Source: Favolaschia claudopus (lineage: Eukaryota > Basidiomycota > Agaricomycetes > Agaricales > Mycenaceae). Taken from it: 64,000 bases of DNA. The position numbers were made by a program, and so were the translations under genes. Below are positions 11,740-23,648 of this stretch, one piece after another (within the stretch, counting starts at the first letter, position 1; each line of letters begins with the position of its first letter). Under the pieces are notes generated by a model. That model was not told where the DNA came from, ran no database searches, and saw nothing but the letters and a program-made list of their open reading frames with translations. Where the stretch lies: the NCBI GenBank assembly GCA_037176885.1, contig JAWWNJ010000131.1, positions 372,001 to 436,000 on the forward strand, given 5' to 3'.

Positions 11740-12510
11740 GGCTGTGACCTTGAGGGACGCGAGATAAGATGCTGGTAGCCTTAAGCTTTATACGTCGGAG
11801 ACCGAGACACCATGCTCACCGCGGCGCCGCTTCTAATCTAATCTGTGGGTATTACAAAACGCCACATGGGTCTCCTGGGCACTGGCACCCATATATAGGC
11901 ATGAGAAGCATTGTTTATAGCTGTAAGACGCCGTTCAAAGCGATGGACAGATTCCGAGGCGCCTCTGACCGACCAATGTTCGCTTTGAACGTCTGATTTG
12001 GTGGAGTTGGCACTCGTTGACAGTGAGTTACGGGTTCTATGCAATGTATTATGTTGCGGCTAAGCTTGGGGTTGTCGTTGCGGTTACAGAGTACAAGGGC
12101 CAAAATCGAAAAGACATTCGTTGTTATCGTGAATACAAGGGCATTCTTGGTTGTTGTTGCGGTTACAGTAGTACAAGGGCCAGAATTGAGAAGACATCCG
12201 TTGTTATCGTGAATACAAGGGCATTATTTCATTCTTTGCTTCCAAGTGTCATCTGCGTCGGCGATAGCATAGAGGCGACTCATACACGGTACCAACGGAC
12301 GGCATACAGCTATCGGCTGAGAAGGTTGCTTGCTGAGATGCCGGTACTAGTGGTCTTGTAATCGGATTCTGCCGACTTTTACGGCACAAACTAGGCAAGG
12401 TGAGGTCTTCAAGAAGGTGCGGGAGGGAGCGCCCCAGAGTTGCAGACAAAATTGGTGAGATTCTGAGAAAAGATCAAGGTATTGTCGTGGTAGCATTCAA
12501 AGATCGTTTG
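11740..12510. promoter_or_regulatory. Upstream region of S1 with conserved unit segment
   Basis: Shares several strings with the same region of S2 (16.13-16.75 kb), among them tttatacgtcggagacc, caaggcgcctct/gaggcgcctct, ttcgctttgaac.tctgatttggtggag and gtggatacaagggcattc. An 80-nt tandem duplication (12070-12228) is specific to this copy. It lies 5' of the gene, so it is the expected promoter region. Confidence 0.5.
12070..12228. repeat. Tandem duplication of about 79 nt
   Basis: Two adjacent copies, 12070-12148 and 12149-12228, both running from ggttgt.gttgcggttacag to gtgaatacaagggcatt, differing at a handful of bases. The matching place upstream of S2 (about 16435-16510) has one copy only. 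Confidence 0.8.
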
Positions 12511-12531
12511 TTTACATGTGTTGATTTTGCC
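12511..12531. promoter_or_regulatory. Conserved upstream motif, unit 1
   Basis: The string TTTACATGTGTTGATTTTGC recurs with one or two changes at 20321, 26627, 32755 and 46594, each time about 0.4-1.6 kb 5' of a minus-strand S or U gene (ignoring the transposon in unit 2), and is usually followed by a CTTTCTCAC string. Conservation across diverged units suggests a functional element or at least a common ancestral promoter segment. Confidence 0.5.
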
Positions 12532-14440
12532 TTTTCTTTCACTTTCTCACCGTGAACTCGTGGTGAACTCTGCTTTATTGGCTTTACTAGTGGCGGTTGC
12601 TCCCTCATTTCTACCTGTCAGCCTGTACGAGGCGTGGGTGAATAGGAAACTTAATGCGCAAGTGTTGCTTCAAATACCGTGGCAATTTCCAGGAAGAAGA
12701 GTAAAATGGGCCGATTTTTCAAAACGTCCTTCTCCAAGTCTTTTCCTGTTGAGGGTGCCTCAGATCTCGACGTATCCTCCTCGTATACCCTCGCCGACTC
12801 TCTTCTTGCACAACTCCGTACTTTTCCTCCACGCGACGGCCAATCTTTGCGCCGAGAAATAGCTTGCAGCAGTGGTACTTCGTGCGGCTGGCCGTTCACA
12901 CCCCGCCACCTCATCGACACGATGGTATCGTTGAGCTTGCTTCGACGTTTCACGGCATTGCGAACAGGATGTTGATAGGATGTATGATCCTTGGTGTGCA
13001 GAGGATCTTTTTCTCCCAATCAGTATCTTACATTTTGAGTTGCAGATGCCTTGCTGCAGCGTATGTAGTACACTACGCTTTTCGCACAGGATGCGAAGCC
13101 TGCGCTCATCTCCTTTCCGGTTTGCTCCTTTACTTTACGCTGGGTCTTCCGGAGTGGATAGGCGCGGGGCGGAATGCAGGCGCGATTGAGGATGACGTGT
13201 CCTCTCCTTTCATGATGTTTCTCATCTCGGTGGGGGACAGGCTCGCTCGCACGCGCAGAATACCTAGTGGTGCGTGTGCACCATCGTCGCCAGTGCCCTT
13301 CAATCTTCCTCCTATTTGACGGTTCTGACGTCGCTTCACTCGACTGACATCCCGCCCCTCGTAGACCTCAAACCCCGCTACCGTTTCGTCTACCTCGAGT
13401 ACGCCAGTTCCGGTCAAGTCAAGACGCAGGTCTTCCCGTCACCATGCACAATAACCCCCGACACCCGCGAGGATAACTTTGGCGTAGGGCACCCTTATCC
13501 CGCGCTGCGGTGCTGCCACGCCTATCCCTATCCGTCTCTTCTCGCCTTCACGACGCTTGTCGTGATGGCCAGGATGGACGGATGGGTGCGGGTCGAGAGC
13601 TGCCGCCTTCGAACGATGCACGCGAGCGAGACAAAGTGCACATCTCTTCGTGGAGCGAGCGAGCGGTCGATACGCACGCGGAGGTGTAACTCGTCGTGTC
13701 TTCTCGTGACTTCATCATACTGAGCTGCCCTTCTTTGCAGGTCACTTTGCCTTCCCCGCGTGTCCTACTTTGTCCAACCGTCGTTGGTGTGATGATGGGT
13801 AGAAGGCAGGGGTCGCAATCGGGAACCACCAAATCACCTTTGTCTCCCTCTTGGACACGATTCCGTCAAAGGCGCGAGCCACTTTGTCTTTAGCATCCCC
13901 GGTGGCTGTGCAATACCGAGCGGGATACTTTCACATTTTCACCCTCAACGCGGTGGCCTCCCCTGAGCGGGTGCCCCGGGATAGGCACCTCTGTGTACTG
14001 CCCTGCTGCTGCGGGTATAGACAGAGTGTTCCTCGGCGTACGAGGCTGGAGGTACGGTAGCCGGCGGGCTTCGACACTCCACCGCAGTACGCGACTGCAT
14101 TTGCAAGACTGCTTTGGCACATGGAGTGGGACGCATACCTCGCTATCCTCTCTCTCCGAGTCTGCCACCAACTCATCGCGATGCCTTTCGGTGTCGTTGG
14201 AGTGTGATTGCACATTTTTCGTCGTCTGCATCCCAGTGCTTCATCCATCCATCAGTAATACATATGCCGTCTCCGAGTCTTCACATCTGAGACTCGGCGC
14301 TACTCTCGCCGTTAGGCGCCCTGCATACCCTTCCCATTCCAGCTGCACCGCGTTTCACTTCATTGAGATCGCTCCCTTCGCAGACCTTAATTAAGCTCTC
14401 ACCCCGCTGCCGTTTCGTCTGTCTCGGGAAGCCGAAAGCT
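12532..14440. repeat. Degenerate upstream block of unit 1 (D block and P fragment)
   Basis: About 1.9 kb without a supported gene. 13335-13560 (D block: actgacatcc...gtagacctcaa...ccccgctaccgtttcgtctacctcg...aagacgcaggtcttcccg) matches 21165-21400, 21955-22170 and 33275-33520. 13960-14060 contains a piece of the P repeat (gtgccccgggata...gctgctgcgg). A short second D piece lies at 14350-14430. In all copies the first words follow an intron-like TTCGCAG acceptor, hinting at an ancestral spliced gene, but frames are not kept. Confidence 0.55.
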
Positions 14441-14553
14441 TAGCATATGCGAGCATTGTAGGATCGCGTTACAAGTCGAGTGACAAATCTGTTTATTCAT
14501 AACAATACTACGAGACTGACGATACTGCCGGTGAAAACTGAGATTCTGCAGTC

Positions 14554-16114
14554 CTAATACTTGCTGCAAAACCTATCCAGATCCGCCTGCAAGACGCGAG
14601 GATATCCAGGCTTGAACCTCGGATCGCTCGCCAGATCCGTGTCATGCAACTCCAGAAGACCCCAAACGGTCCTAAATCCATTATCTTTCAACAGTTTGAG
14701 CAGGGCAGGGTGAAGGCCAAGATCCTCAAGCGGCGCCCTTGGTATCTTCCGGCGTGTGGCCTCCGAGATGGATAGAAGGAGAGTCGGTAGTTCAGGAGCA
14801 CCTCCCTCTCCACCGCCTCCACCATACCGGACGGCATCGCCACCGACACCGCCAATCCCACCTAGTGAAGTAAAGTTGCGACTCTTCAGCGGGGAATTGG
14901 GTCGCGCTGCATCGTTTGCTCACCATCTATTGAGCGGAAGCTTTTGACATCGTCCATGGGGATGTGTGGTCCTTGGCCTTCGCCACCTTGCCCACCCCTG
15001 CCAGGCGCCCAGCCGCCGGCTCCGCCCACCCCACCTGTACGGCGATAAGTAAGAAATGGCGTATAGTTGGAATCACAGTATTGACCTTCGACAAATAAGC
15101 CTTCCACCTTGATCTGAGTCACGTTGTTGTCTGGATCGATTGTTGTCAAATGTGTTTTCTTTTCAGACTATACGGAAGGAAGTACCGGCCATGGTGCCTG
15201 CTCCGGGGCTCTGCGTAGGGCTACTAGACACGTTCGTATCGTGGGGATCTGGATTCCTAGTCGCACCGGCGGCTCCTCCTCTCCCGCCTGGAAAAAATCA
15301 ATAACTTGAAGTACATTGTGTAGCATGGTTCAAGGCTAGAGCTCACCTCGAACTGTAACAGTGACCGCAGTTCCACGTAACTTGTTCTTGTTATACAGGC
15401 CGCCCTTCCCCGTTCCTCCTACACCACCCAGTGTGTCCCCACGCCCGCCAGCACCTCCAACTCCACCTATAATGCAATAACATGATCAACGAGTGATGCA
15501 TGACTGAACAAAGCTTACCTCCAACATCCAGAGCATCTGCACGTTGGGCCACAACACTGTCTCGTAGATGTTTCTCGGCCACCTTACGCTTCAGCGCCGC
15601 TTGTATCTCGGCGACGGACCCGATATTGAAACCCCAACTCCTGAGCGCGGCTTCGTTCTCGTAGAAGAGTGAGTTGAACGTTAAGAAGCCTTCATCTTCC
15701 AATTTTTCACGGATGTCGTTTTCTAGTTGGTATCCGGCACAAAACTCTGCTGTGCTCATCTTCTCGATGCGGTTTATATCGACTCCGTCGAGCCATCCTG
15801 GTTTCCCTTGAAAACCCGGAGCTTCTCCTGTACCACCCATAGCACCAACAACATCTGTAGACAGATTGCAATTCAGATCAGTACGACAGTCGATTGTTTA
15901 GACCTTACTGTCATCACAATCCGGTTCAGTACCTACGCGTTTCAAGCTCAGCTCTTTGAATCATGAATAGAGATGGAAAGTCATAACTTACCGATGTTAG
16001 GAGAATTGACTTGATGGCTCTGTTGGTTAGGAGCTGGGAAGAGATGACGGAGGAGAATCAGTCTCCGTTATTGCTAGACGGCAAAATTGTACCTGTTTCT
16101 GGTACACCTTTCAT
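14554..16114 (-). CDS. S2: SAM-like / glycine-rich modules / SAM-like protein
   Basis: Nine exons: 16114-16093, 16033-15992, 15953-15909, 15854-15519, 15466-15347, 15287-15186, 15130-15086, 15034-14924, 14861-14554 (376 aa, every joint in frame). The N-terminus (MKGVPETAPNQQSHQV...) is made of three small exons; one intron is only 38 nt. Then a glycine segment (GAMGGTGEAPGF), a SAM-like domain (EKMSTAEFCAGY ... WGFNIGSVAEIQAALKRK), glycine modules GGVGGAGG...GGVGGTGKGG, GRGGAAG, GGVGGAGG...GGQGGEGQGP, GGIGGVGG...GGGGEGGAPE, and a C-terminal SAM-like domain ending LDRFCSKY. It is the clearest full-length member and sets the exon template for the family. Function unknown; oligomerising scaffold is an inference from the two SAM-like ends. 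Confidence 0.8.
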
Positions 16115-17027
16115 GGCTACGACCTTGGGGACACGAAGAAAGATGGGCAGCCTCCAGCTTTATACGTCGGAGACCCAGACACCGTCCTCATCGCGGCGCC
16201 ACTTCTAATTTTTGCGGGCGCTAATATGTTAAATATTCCAGATGCCACATAGTTCTCTTGGGCACTGACACCCATACATGTACATGACAAGCACTTTCAT
16301 AGCCGTAAGTCGTTGTTTAACAGCGATGAACAGATTTCAAGGCGCCTCTTACCAACGAACGTTCGCTTTGAACATCTGATTTGGTGGAGTCGTTGACAGT
16401 ATTGCGAGTTCTATGGAATGTTGCGCCCAAGCTCGGGGCGAAGTTGCGGTTGCAGTACAAAGACCAGAATTCGAGAGATCCGCCGTTATCGTGGATACAA
16501 GGGCATTCTAGGTCTTTGATTGTGTGCCTCTAAGTCCCACTGTCGGTGTCGGCGATAGCATACAGGCGACTCATAGACAGTAACAACCGACGGCATACAG
16601 CAGGGATGCGATTCCATAAGGACCATAGCCATAGGCTTGACCTGGGCTTGACAGCTTGCTCGCCCACATGCCAGCGCCGAGCAGGGTTCCAGTAGGATTC
16701 TTTGCCGACTTCTACGGGACAAACCAGTTAAGCATGAATCTGGAGATGTAGCAAACCGTTGATGAATTGAGATCCTTGAATTTCATGTCGTCTCCAAATT
16801 TCTGAGGGCGCCTACGTTGATTATGATTCGAGTCGGCGACTCGAGTGCCAGTGATCATTTTTTAAATGCTTCATCAACTCATGTCGAAGCGTCGGCACAG
16901 CCTTGAGTGTTCGTGAGCGACGCGGGAGGACGCGGGAGAGAGCGCCCCGGAATTGCAGACAAAATCGGCCGGAATTGGGTGAGAATTTGAAAGTGAGCGC
17001 AGTGGTAACGTTCAAAGAGGGATTGTT
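16115..17027. promoter_or_regulatory. Upstream region of S2
   Basis: Holds the same ordered strings as the S1 upstream region (tatacgtcggagacc, cgcctctta, ttcgctttgaacatctgatttggtggag) and then the 'ctccaaatttctgagggcgcc...cttcatcaactcatgtcgaagcgtcggcac...attgcagacaaaatcgg' segment shared with 4.2, 26.4 and 32.6 kb. It is interrupted on its 5' side by the transposon at 17028. Confidence 0.5.
17019..17027. repeat. Target-site duplication, left copy (GGGATTGTT)
   Basis: GGGATTGTT here and at 20314-20322 flank the 3.29 kb insertion exactly. Removing one copy plus the insert rebuilds a sequence collinear with unit 1 (caaaga...ttgtttac.tgtgttgatttt). Confidence 0.85.
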
Positions 17028-20000
17028 GAGACCGCAAAAAGTAACTTGAGTGAGGTTACTTGTACTTTGATGGCCGCTTATTTTCGCTGGGCGTACGTTG
17101 CGTTACTTTACTTTACTTTGATGTACTTTTCCCACGCTTGGCGAAACTTACTTGTACTTGCAGGCTCAAAATACAATTGTCAAAACAGATGTTCTGGAGC
17201 ATTTGAGTCGTATTAGAGGCCATATTCGAGTGTTTTGAGTCTTCCTTGAGTTTCTTCCACTCTACCTCGGCCCCAACGAACACTTGTTGACAAGCTTCTT
17301 GCTTCACCGATTTTCGTGCTTCTTGGAATCACCATTGCGCGACGGCGACAATACAAAGACTACCAAGCAATTTGAGACCAATATATTGAGCCCCACCAGG
17401 AAGAGAAACCCATCTCGGCGCCGTTCCAGTGTGTATTTGATCGAATCAAATCAAATGTGTGCCTCAGTTCGCGCGAATCATTCTCAAATTGAAGCTAGTA
17501 CTTGTCCATCTCATACCAAGCCACAGACAACATTGATTATTAACCTCCTCACTCAATAATATTCAAGGATACAGACTAACTTATCTTGCCCGGGTAATTT
17601 TGGATGTTGATTCAAGTCGAACTCGTTCAGGGCTGACTTTCTCTCACTTTGCGGCCATTGTGCGACAGGGAGAATTCATACCCAGCACAAAGTACAGGTT
17701 TTACTGTACTCTACTTGCTATCCCGCCTGTACGTTACTTTACTGTACTTGACAAGTACTTTACTTTGCTCTACTTGACCGCAATTGAGCTATATATTGTA
17801 CTGGATAGAACGATTCAGTGCTTGCTGTGCAACCAACGTACTCCGAATCAATACCGCGACATACAGAACGGAAACTGCTTACACTTAATCCCATGGCTTC
17901 TCGTACGTACGTACCTTATCGAGATTCAGTTATATTTGCTATAGGCTGAACTGCACGTTACGTGCTGTACTTTGGTCAGTTCTACGATGTATTTTACTTT
18001 TACTGGACTGTACTCTATATTTACCTACTATGTTTATCACAGTAGATGCGACATGGACCGGAATCTTAGCACCTTTCACACCTGGGTTACCTGGGATGTC
18101 GCTGAGCAACATGTTCAATCTAATCTGCGAACAGCTAACACTGCGTCACACAAGTTGAATTGTTCAATTCTGTGAGGCGATAGGCTGCTAACCCACCAAG
18201 TAGGAGATTCGGCCTTTACTTACTCAGTTACTTTTCCCAGTCACACGACGCCTAGTATACTTCTGAATCGATTTGCTTACCGTGCTTTAGTTTACTTACT
18301 TTGGCTTGATACTTTGCTTTACCGGTACTTATTACTTTACTTTACTTATACTTAGTACTTGTACTTTACTTTACTCCTACTTTACTTTACTTGTGCTTGC
18401 TTTACTTTACTGTATTGCTTCAGTTTACTTGGTTCCGGCTAACCTATCGTCGGCGACATACGCCGAGAATCGGCAAGCATCGGAGAAATGCCCTCGGCAT
18501 ATGCCAGCGGCTCGGGATTGATCGGCAGCTCTCGGAACTCGACGGCAAGTTGAACGAGCAACATTTCCAAGGCCGAACCTCAAGATTATTGGATGACGCC
18601 GTGTAAAATGTGCCCGTTTTACTTCCTGTTTATTTCCTTCAAGTTCTTTACAACTATAAGTTCGAAGGTTGAGTGAAGAACTATTGAAGTCTCCTTGAAG
18701 TCTCACTGAAGTCTTATGTTCAATGTGCTTTACAGTAATCGGGTCAAAGAACGTGGAAACTTCATAAATTACCACTGCTGGTTGAAGTCGATCCAATTCA
18801 CTTTGACATTCGAGGTATACTACAATGATCGCGGTCGAGTCTCTAACGTGGTTGATCTTTGATTAATAAATCAACCCCCGCACATAATGCTTCAGCACTC
18901 CTTACTGAGAATGTACTTGCAGGCAATCAAGTGCTACAAGTATCCTGAAGCTCCTCCCCTCAATACTGTGCGACTTTACTTACTTTACTATATTCCACTG
19001 TACTATATTCCACTGTGCTGAACTTTACTTGACTGGTTTGGGTAGTTTGCAGTACGGAGTCGACCTCACTTTAGTACTATCTATGACCCGTACCCGAGTT
19101 GCTTTACCATACTGTGCTTCAGATTACTTGGATCTTGCCTAAACGAACGATGATTCAACGTGACTTACTTGATTACTGTGATTACTTTGATCTACTTTGG
19201 TACTTTGCTTAATTCACCGTACTTGACTTAGTGTAAGTACTTCTACTTTACTTAGATTTACTTGATTTAGCTGTACTCAACTTCAGTGAACTTGAGCTAC
19301 TTCCTCTTTGCAGCTCCGGAGACATGAGCCAGAGCTCGACGCTCGGCAGACACAATGTGTTATTGTTCTAATTGGGGCGTGCAGAAGGTGCCGAAGACTC
19401 GGCAGCACGTTCAGGTTGAATATGGCGCTACGCCCGCTGAATGCAACAAGATATTCTACTCTCCCTCTCCCTCTACTTAAATGTGTTTTGTGCTTACTTT
19501 GCTTCACTTCTCCGTGACTGAATTTACTTGTGCTGTTAGTTGTAGCGTACTTCAGACTATGTGGCGGAGTTCAAATACGGAAATTGGCTGGGATAGGGTA
19601 GTTCCGCACACTGTCAATAACTCGGGGGGTGAGGTGTCTTGTACTTTAGACAGATTCCAAGATTCGGACGTTCAAATCAGAACATAGGAAGAAGAGACTG
19701 ATTTTTTCGACGGAAACTGTTCACCCAAGATTCACACTCACGGAGTTCTTTGGCATCACAATGAACAGAGGAGAGTAGGGTTAACTGACAGATGCGACAC
19801 GTATATCGCTCGCCCGAGTTCGGAATACTTGTCAAATCAGCCTGAACTTGATTTCGGCGCCAAAGTGAGCATTTGCTCATTATAGCTTACCTATTTCGAC
19901 TCCCTAGAGGCCTTATTCTCCGATAACCTCACCAGAATAGACACATGAATGGATCTTGATTCAATCCCGATGAATGCCTACGATGACTATTGCCGTGATA

Positions 20001-20313
20001 TACAGTTTTTATCAAGATAATGTGGTAGAACGCGCGGAGGCATCAGAGGCAAGGAATATTACCTCAAATAGCCTCTAGGACTGTCTCCTAATAATTCCCT
20101 GTGGATTTGAAGAGGAAAGTATCTGGAAAGTAAATAAAAGTAAGATTAGTCGACGCCGCCAGCCAAAGTAAGATCAGCAAAAGTTACTTTTGCCATCAGA
20201 TGGCATCAAAAACTTGTACTTTTACGTGAAAAGCTCGCTTTCTCAGCCAAAAGTAACGCAACGTACATTTTGGCAGGTAAAGTAAGTTTTGACAAGTAAC
20301 TTTAGTAACCGTC
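17028..20313. mobile_element. Non-autonomous DNA transposon, about 3.29 kb, inserted in unit 2
   Basis: Bounded by 9-nt direct repeats GGGATTGTT (an 8-nt duplication, GGATTGTT, fits equally). Ends are imperfect inverted repeats: left gagaccgcaaaaagtaacttg, right (reverse complement) gacggttactaaagttacttg; further inside, both ends carry gtacgttgcgttactt. The interior is built of irregular ACTT/GTACTTTACTTTGC-type words, densest at 17095-17160, 17690-17780, 18200-18420, 18970-19030 and 19160-19280, plus two GC-richer islands (18440-18570, 19310-19440). No open frame longer than about 120 codons and no transposase motif was seen. An 8-9 nt duplication fits hAT-like, Mutator-like or KDZ-like elements; I cannot choose. 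Confidence 0.75.
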
Positions 20314-20322
20314 GGGATTGTT
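20314..20322. repeat. Target-site duplication, right copy (GGGATTGTT)
   Basis: Partner of 17019-17027. It is followed at once by the conserved tttacctgtgttgattttgcc motif, which is what makes the pre-insertion sequence recognisable. Confidence 0.85.
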
Positions 20323-22480
20323 TACCTGTGTTGATTTTGCCCTTTCTTCCACTTTCTCACACGTACAACAGGCCTCGAGGCGGTTGCTCCCGTTGCTCCC
20401 CCTTCCTACCCATCGGCTCGTGCAAGATCTGCATGAAAAGGAAATCTTTACGAATTCAGCAATTTTCGGGAAAAAGAACAGGAGGGCCCACTTTTCACAA
20501 AAGCTTCAAATGTGCAGCTCAAGTGCAGCTTTCTCTGGATTCGCGTCTATCCTCCAGAAACACCATCGCCGACTCTTTGCTCGCAGAGTCTCGTACATAA
20601 TCCTCCACGCTCCGGCCGGTCTACGAGCCGTGTCGGTTACTTTAGCTTCCAACGAGACTTCGTACAGCTAAGCCTGAGCGTTCACAGCCCGCCACCTCGC
20701 CGACGCGATGGTATCGCCGTACTCACTTGGCCGCTCCCCGAAAATGCGTCTGCCCACCCGCGCTATTGAGACACCGTGAAGAAAATGTATGATACACGGT
20801 AGGTCCTGATTCTCTTTTCTCCCCATCAGTATCTTACGTCCGAGTGAGTTGCAGACATCTTGCTACAGTGTATGTACACTACATGCTGCGCACAAAGCCC
20901 CACGCACTGGAGGTGAAGCCGGCGCCGCTCATCCCCCTCGTGGCTTGTCACTTCTCTTTGCCCTGGATCTGTTGGACTGAATGGGGCGGGCGGGATGTAG
21001 ACGCGGTCTAGGATAACGTGTCGCAAGGCTCCATGACGTTTTGTCGCTCGGGCACAGACTGTCTGATAGTGTCTGTGTGTGCGCGCCGTCTTCTTCCGGT
21101 CTTTCCCAAGCTCGGAATCGTCGGTACCCGTCAATCTTTTTCATCTGACCGCGCTTCCCTTGACTGACCTTTCTCCCTTCGCAGATCTCAAGCTCTCTCC
21201 CCGCTGCCGTTTCGTCTACTTCGGGCACGCCGGGTTCCGGTCGATTCAAGACGCAGGTCTTCCCGTTGCACGATACCACCGACACCTGCGAGACCGGGTG
21301 TCCCCGTCCCTCGCCGCGGTGCCACCTGCACCGATCCGTCTCTTCTCGCCTGCACGACCCTCGTCGTGATGCCCAGAATGGACGGATAGGTGTAGCTTTC
21401 CATTTCCGGTTACCGTCAGATGTAGGCGGTCGATGGAGGGGGCCGAGGCAATCTGCGCCTCCCTTCGCGGGATGAGCGAGCGGTCGACACGCATACGGAG
21501 GTGGTGCGGGTGTATACCTCGTCGTGCGTATGGGCATCTCCCTCTACCTCGTTCTTGTCACTTCCGCGTCGGTAATACTAGGGTCGTCGTCCATCTCATC
21601 ACCATGACTGACCCACCCCTTCATTGTAGGGCCCCCTGTCCCTCTTCCCCGTCTCCATGTAACGCTTCGTCCACCGCCAATGCGCCCATACAAGTCAACT
21701 CATTCAAGACGCCGACTTTCGCCATCGTCGCTGCGCTGGGTCTCCTTGTCTCCCGCTGGGATGCAAGTGAACGCCTCCTGCCTCTCATCGCTTCCCGGCC
21801 GGTCGCTCGTAAACCATACTAGATGGATGAGTTTCCGCTATGCTGCCCCCGAAACCCCGCGAACTCGGGCATTGGAGGTAATGCTCGTTCTTTTCATCCC
21901 CTCGTCATGAATACCGTCAATCTTCGCCTTGGCTTCCTATCTGACCGCGCCTCACTTGACTGACATTCCTTCCTTCGCAGACCTCAAGCTCTCTCCCCGG
22001 CGCTGTTTCGTCCACCTTGGGGTCGCCGAATCCGGTCGACCCAAAACGCAGGTCCTCCCTGTCTCCCTGTCTACATGCACGGTACCCACCGACAACCGCG
22101 AGGATCGTGACAGGGTACCCAGTCTCTCGCCGTGGTGCGCCACACGCTCATCCGTCTCTTTTCGCAGCTGTGGCTCGACTGATCTCGTCTCGACACGTCA
22201 CTCGATCATGATACACCCCGTCATGCATAGATCTCGACACCTACTGGTGCGGTGGGCGGGCGACATCGGGATATCATGGACCTGGACAGTATCTGAGGTT
22301 GATGGTTTACAAAGCGAGGAGCTACTGCTGTAGAGGTGAAGGTGACTGCTGTTGCATTGCAGGCGCGGGGTTTCGGACGAGCGTCCCAGACGGAAGTATG
22401 AAGAATATCGGCAGTGACGGCGGCTTTGTGCGCGTGCAGGGCGTGTCGGGCGTGCGTGTGGAAGGGTTAGAGGGGAGGAC
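20323..22480. repeat. Degenerate upstream block of unit 2, with two D blocks
   Basis: Continues the unit interrupted by the transposon: ccctttcttccactttctcac, then ttcagcaattttcgggaa, then D blocks at 21165-21400 and again at 21955-22170 (acctcaagctctctccccggcgctgtttcgtcc...aaaacgcaggtc). So the D block is itself duplicated here. Overlapping open frames on the minus strand (20929-21537) are not conserved between copies and are not called as genes. Confidence 0.5.
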
Positions 22481-22489
22481 GAAGCGATT

Positions 22490-23210
22490 CGTCTGCACCG
22501 TGGATATCTTCGCTACGCAGGCCGACGCCAAGCCATCGGCGCGGGAGATCTTGGTTGGACGATCGCGACTGCGAAGCTGGAAAGCGTGAGCGTGAGTGAA
22601 AGCAGGAGGAAGAGGAGGCGGATGAGGAGGAGGCGGGAAGCGGACGCGGGGATGAGGACGAAGGGTTGCATGTGCAAGTGAGAAGGAAGACGGGGAAGGT
22701 GCGTATATCTCCCTGCGGTGGATGCAGGAGTGACGAGCTGATGGCTCGTTTGGTATCTCGTAGACAATGCCACGACGCTCCTGCGATGTCCAAGCCCAAT
22801 TCTGTCAGTCAGTCAGCACGAGTTTGCGGGACGGTGCAGCTACCTCAGCCTTCGCACCGTGCATTTTGGCCTCAATCTGAGATCTCCGGTATCCCAGTAT
22901 GGTCGAGTCAAGATCCGTCTTGCCCACCCAAGCCTTCTTCGCCTTAGCAGCATCGGTAGGTGCGAATGTAGGGTCGTGAAGGAAGAAGGCCAAGGTATGT
23001 ATATCTCCCTGCGGTCGATGCGGAATTGACGAGCTGACGACTCGTTTGGTATTTCGTAGGCAACGCAATGACGCTGCCGGTCCTGTGCGCCCAAGTCGGT
23101 CAGTCAGAATGAGCTTGCATGACGGTGCAACTACGTCGGGCATTGTGCACCTTGACTTTCGTCCGCGCTGTCTATGGGTCAAGGTCGAGATCCGTCTCGC
23201 CCCACCGAAT
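22490..23210. repeat. R1-related fragment with internal tandem duplication
   Basis: 22550-22650 resembles the purine-rich part of repeat R1. Two neighbouring copies of a segment follow: 22695-22960 and 22990-23210, both opening aaggt.cgtatatctccctgcggt.gatgc, passing gacgagctga.g.ctcgtttggtat.tcgtag and later gtc(a)gtcagtcag. They correspond to the GTATGTGCATAC...TTTCTAG intron-like piece of R1. No supported gene. Confidence 0.5.
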
Positions 23211-23648
23211 CCCTCCTCTCCTTGGCCGCACCCGTGTCCACTCTCATCTCTATACCCCCTTCGCCCACACCACCAAGCATCAACGCCTTCAGTGCTTCCA
23301 TTCGTCTGGGGATTCGTCTGTCCGAGCATAGGCAAAAATGAGTCCTGCCGACGACGAAGCGGGGAAGGAGACGGGGTATCGTAATCGAGAGGATGCTCAT
23401 TCGTGTTGTGCTGTCGGGGTGATACGAAAGCGCGTGTCGACAGTACGACCATATACTGTAGATTCCACGTTTCTCTCAGGCGGCGAGTCATAGCGAATGT
23501 ATGTTTCCAAAGAAAGAATCGCTACAGTATCGACTGTATCGTATCTTGAAGAAATACTTGGTCCAATTTATGTAATGCCTTGGGAGCGAGTCTAAGATCG
23601 GTAGCGTTGTGAAGCTTAGAATGGATTACGTCCGGCTACATGGGGGTA

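Noticed and set aside
17028..20313. Telomere- or satellite-like array reading of the ACTT-rich tract
   Set aside because: Words are irregular and non-periodic, and the tract has single ends with a target duplication, which fits one transposon insertion better.
20929..21537. 202-codon minus-strand frame
   Set aside because: Falls in the D-block repeat; not conserved in the other four D blocks.
22805..23491. 228-codon minus-strand frame
   Set aside because: Spans the tandem R1-like duplication, which explains its internal repetition; no domain.
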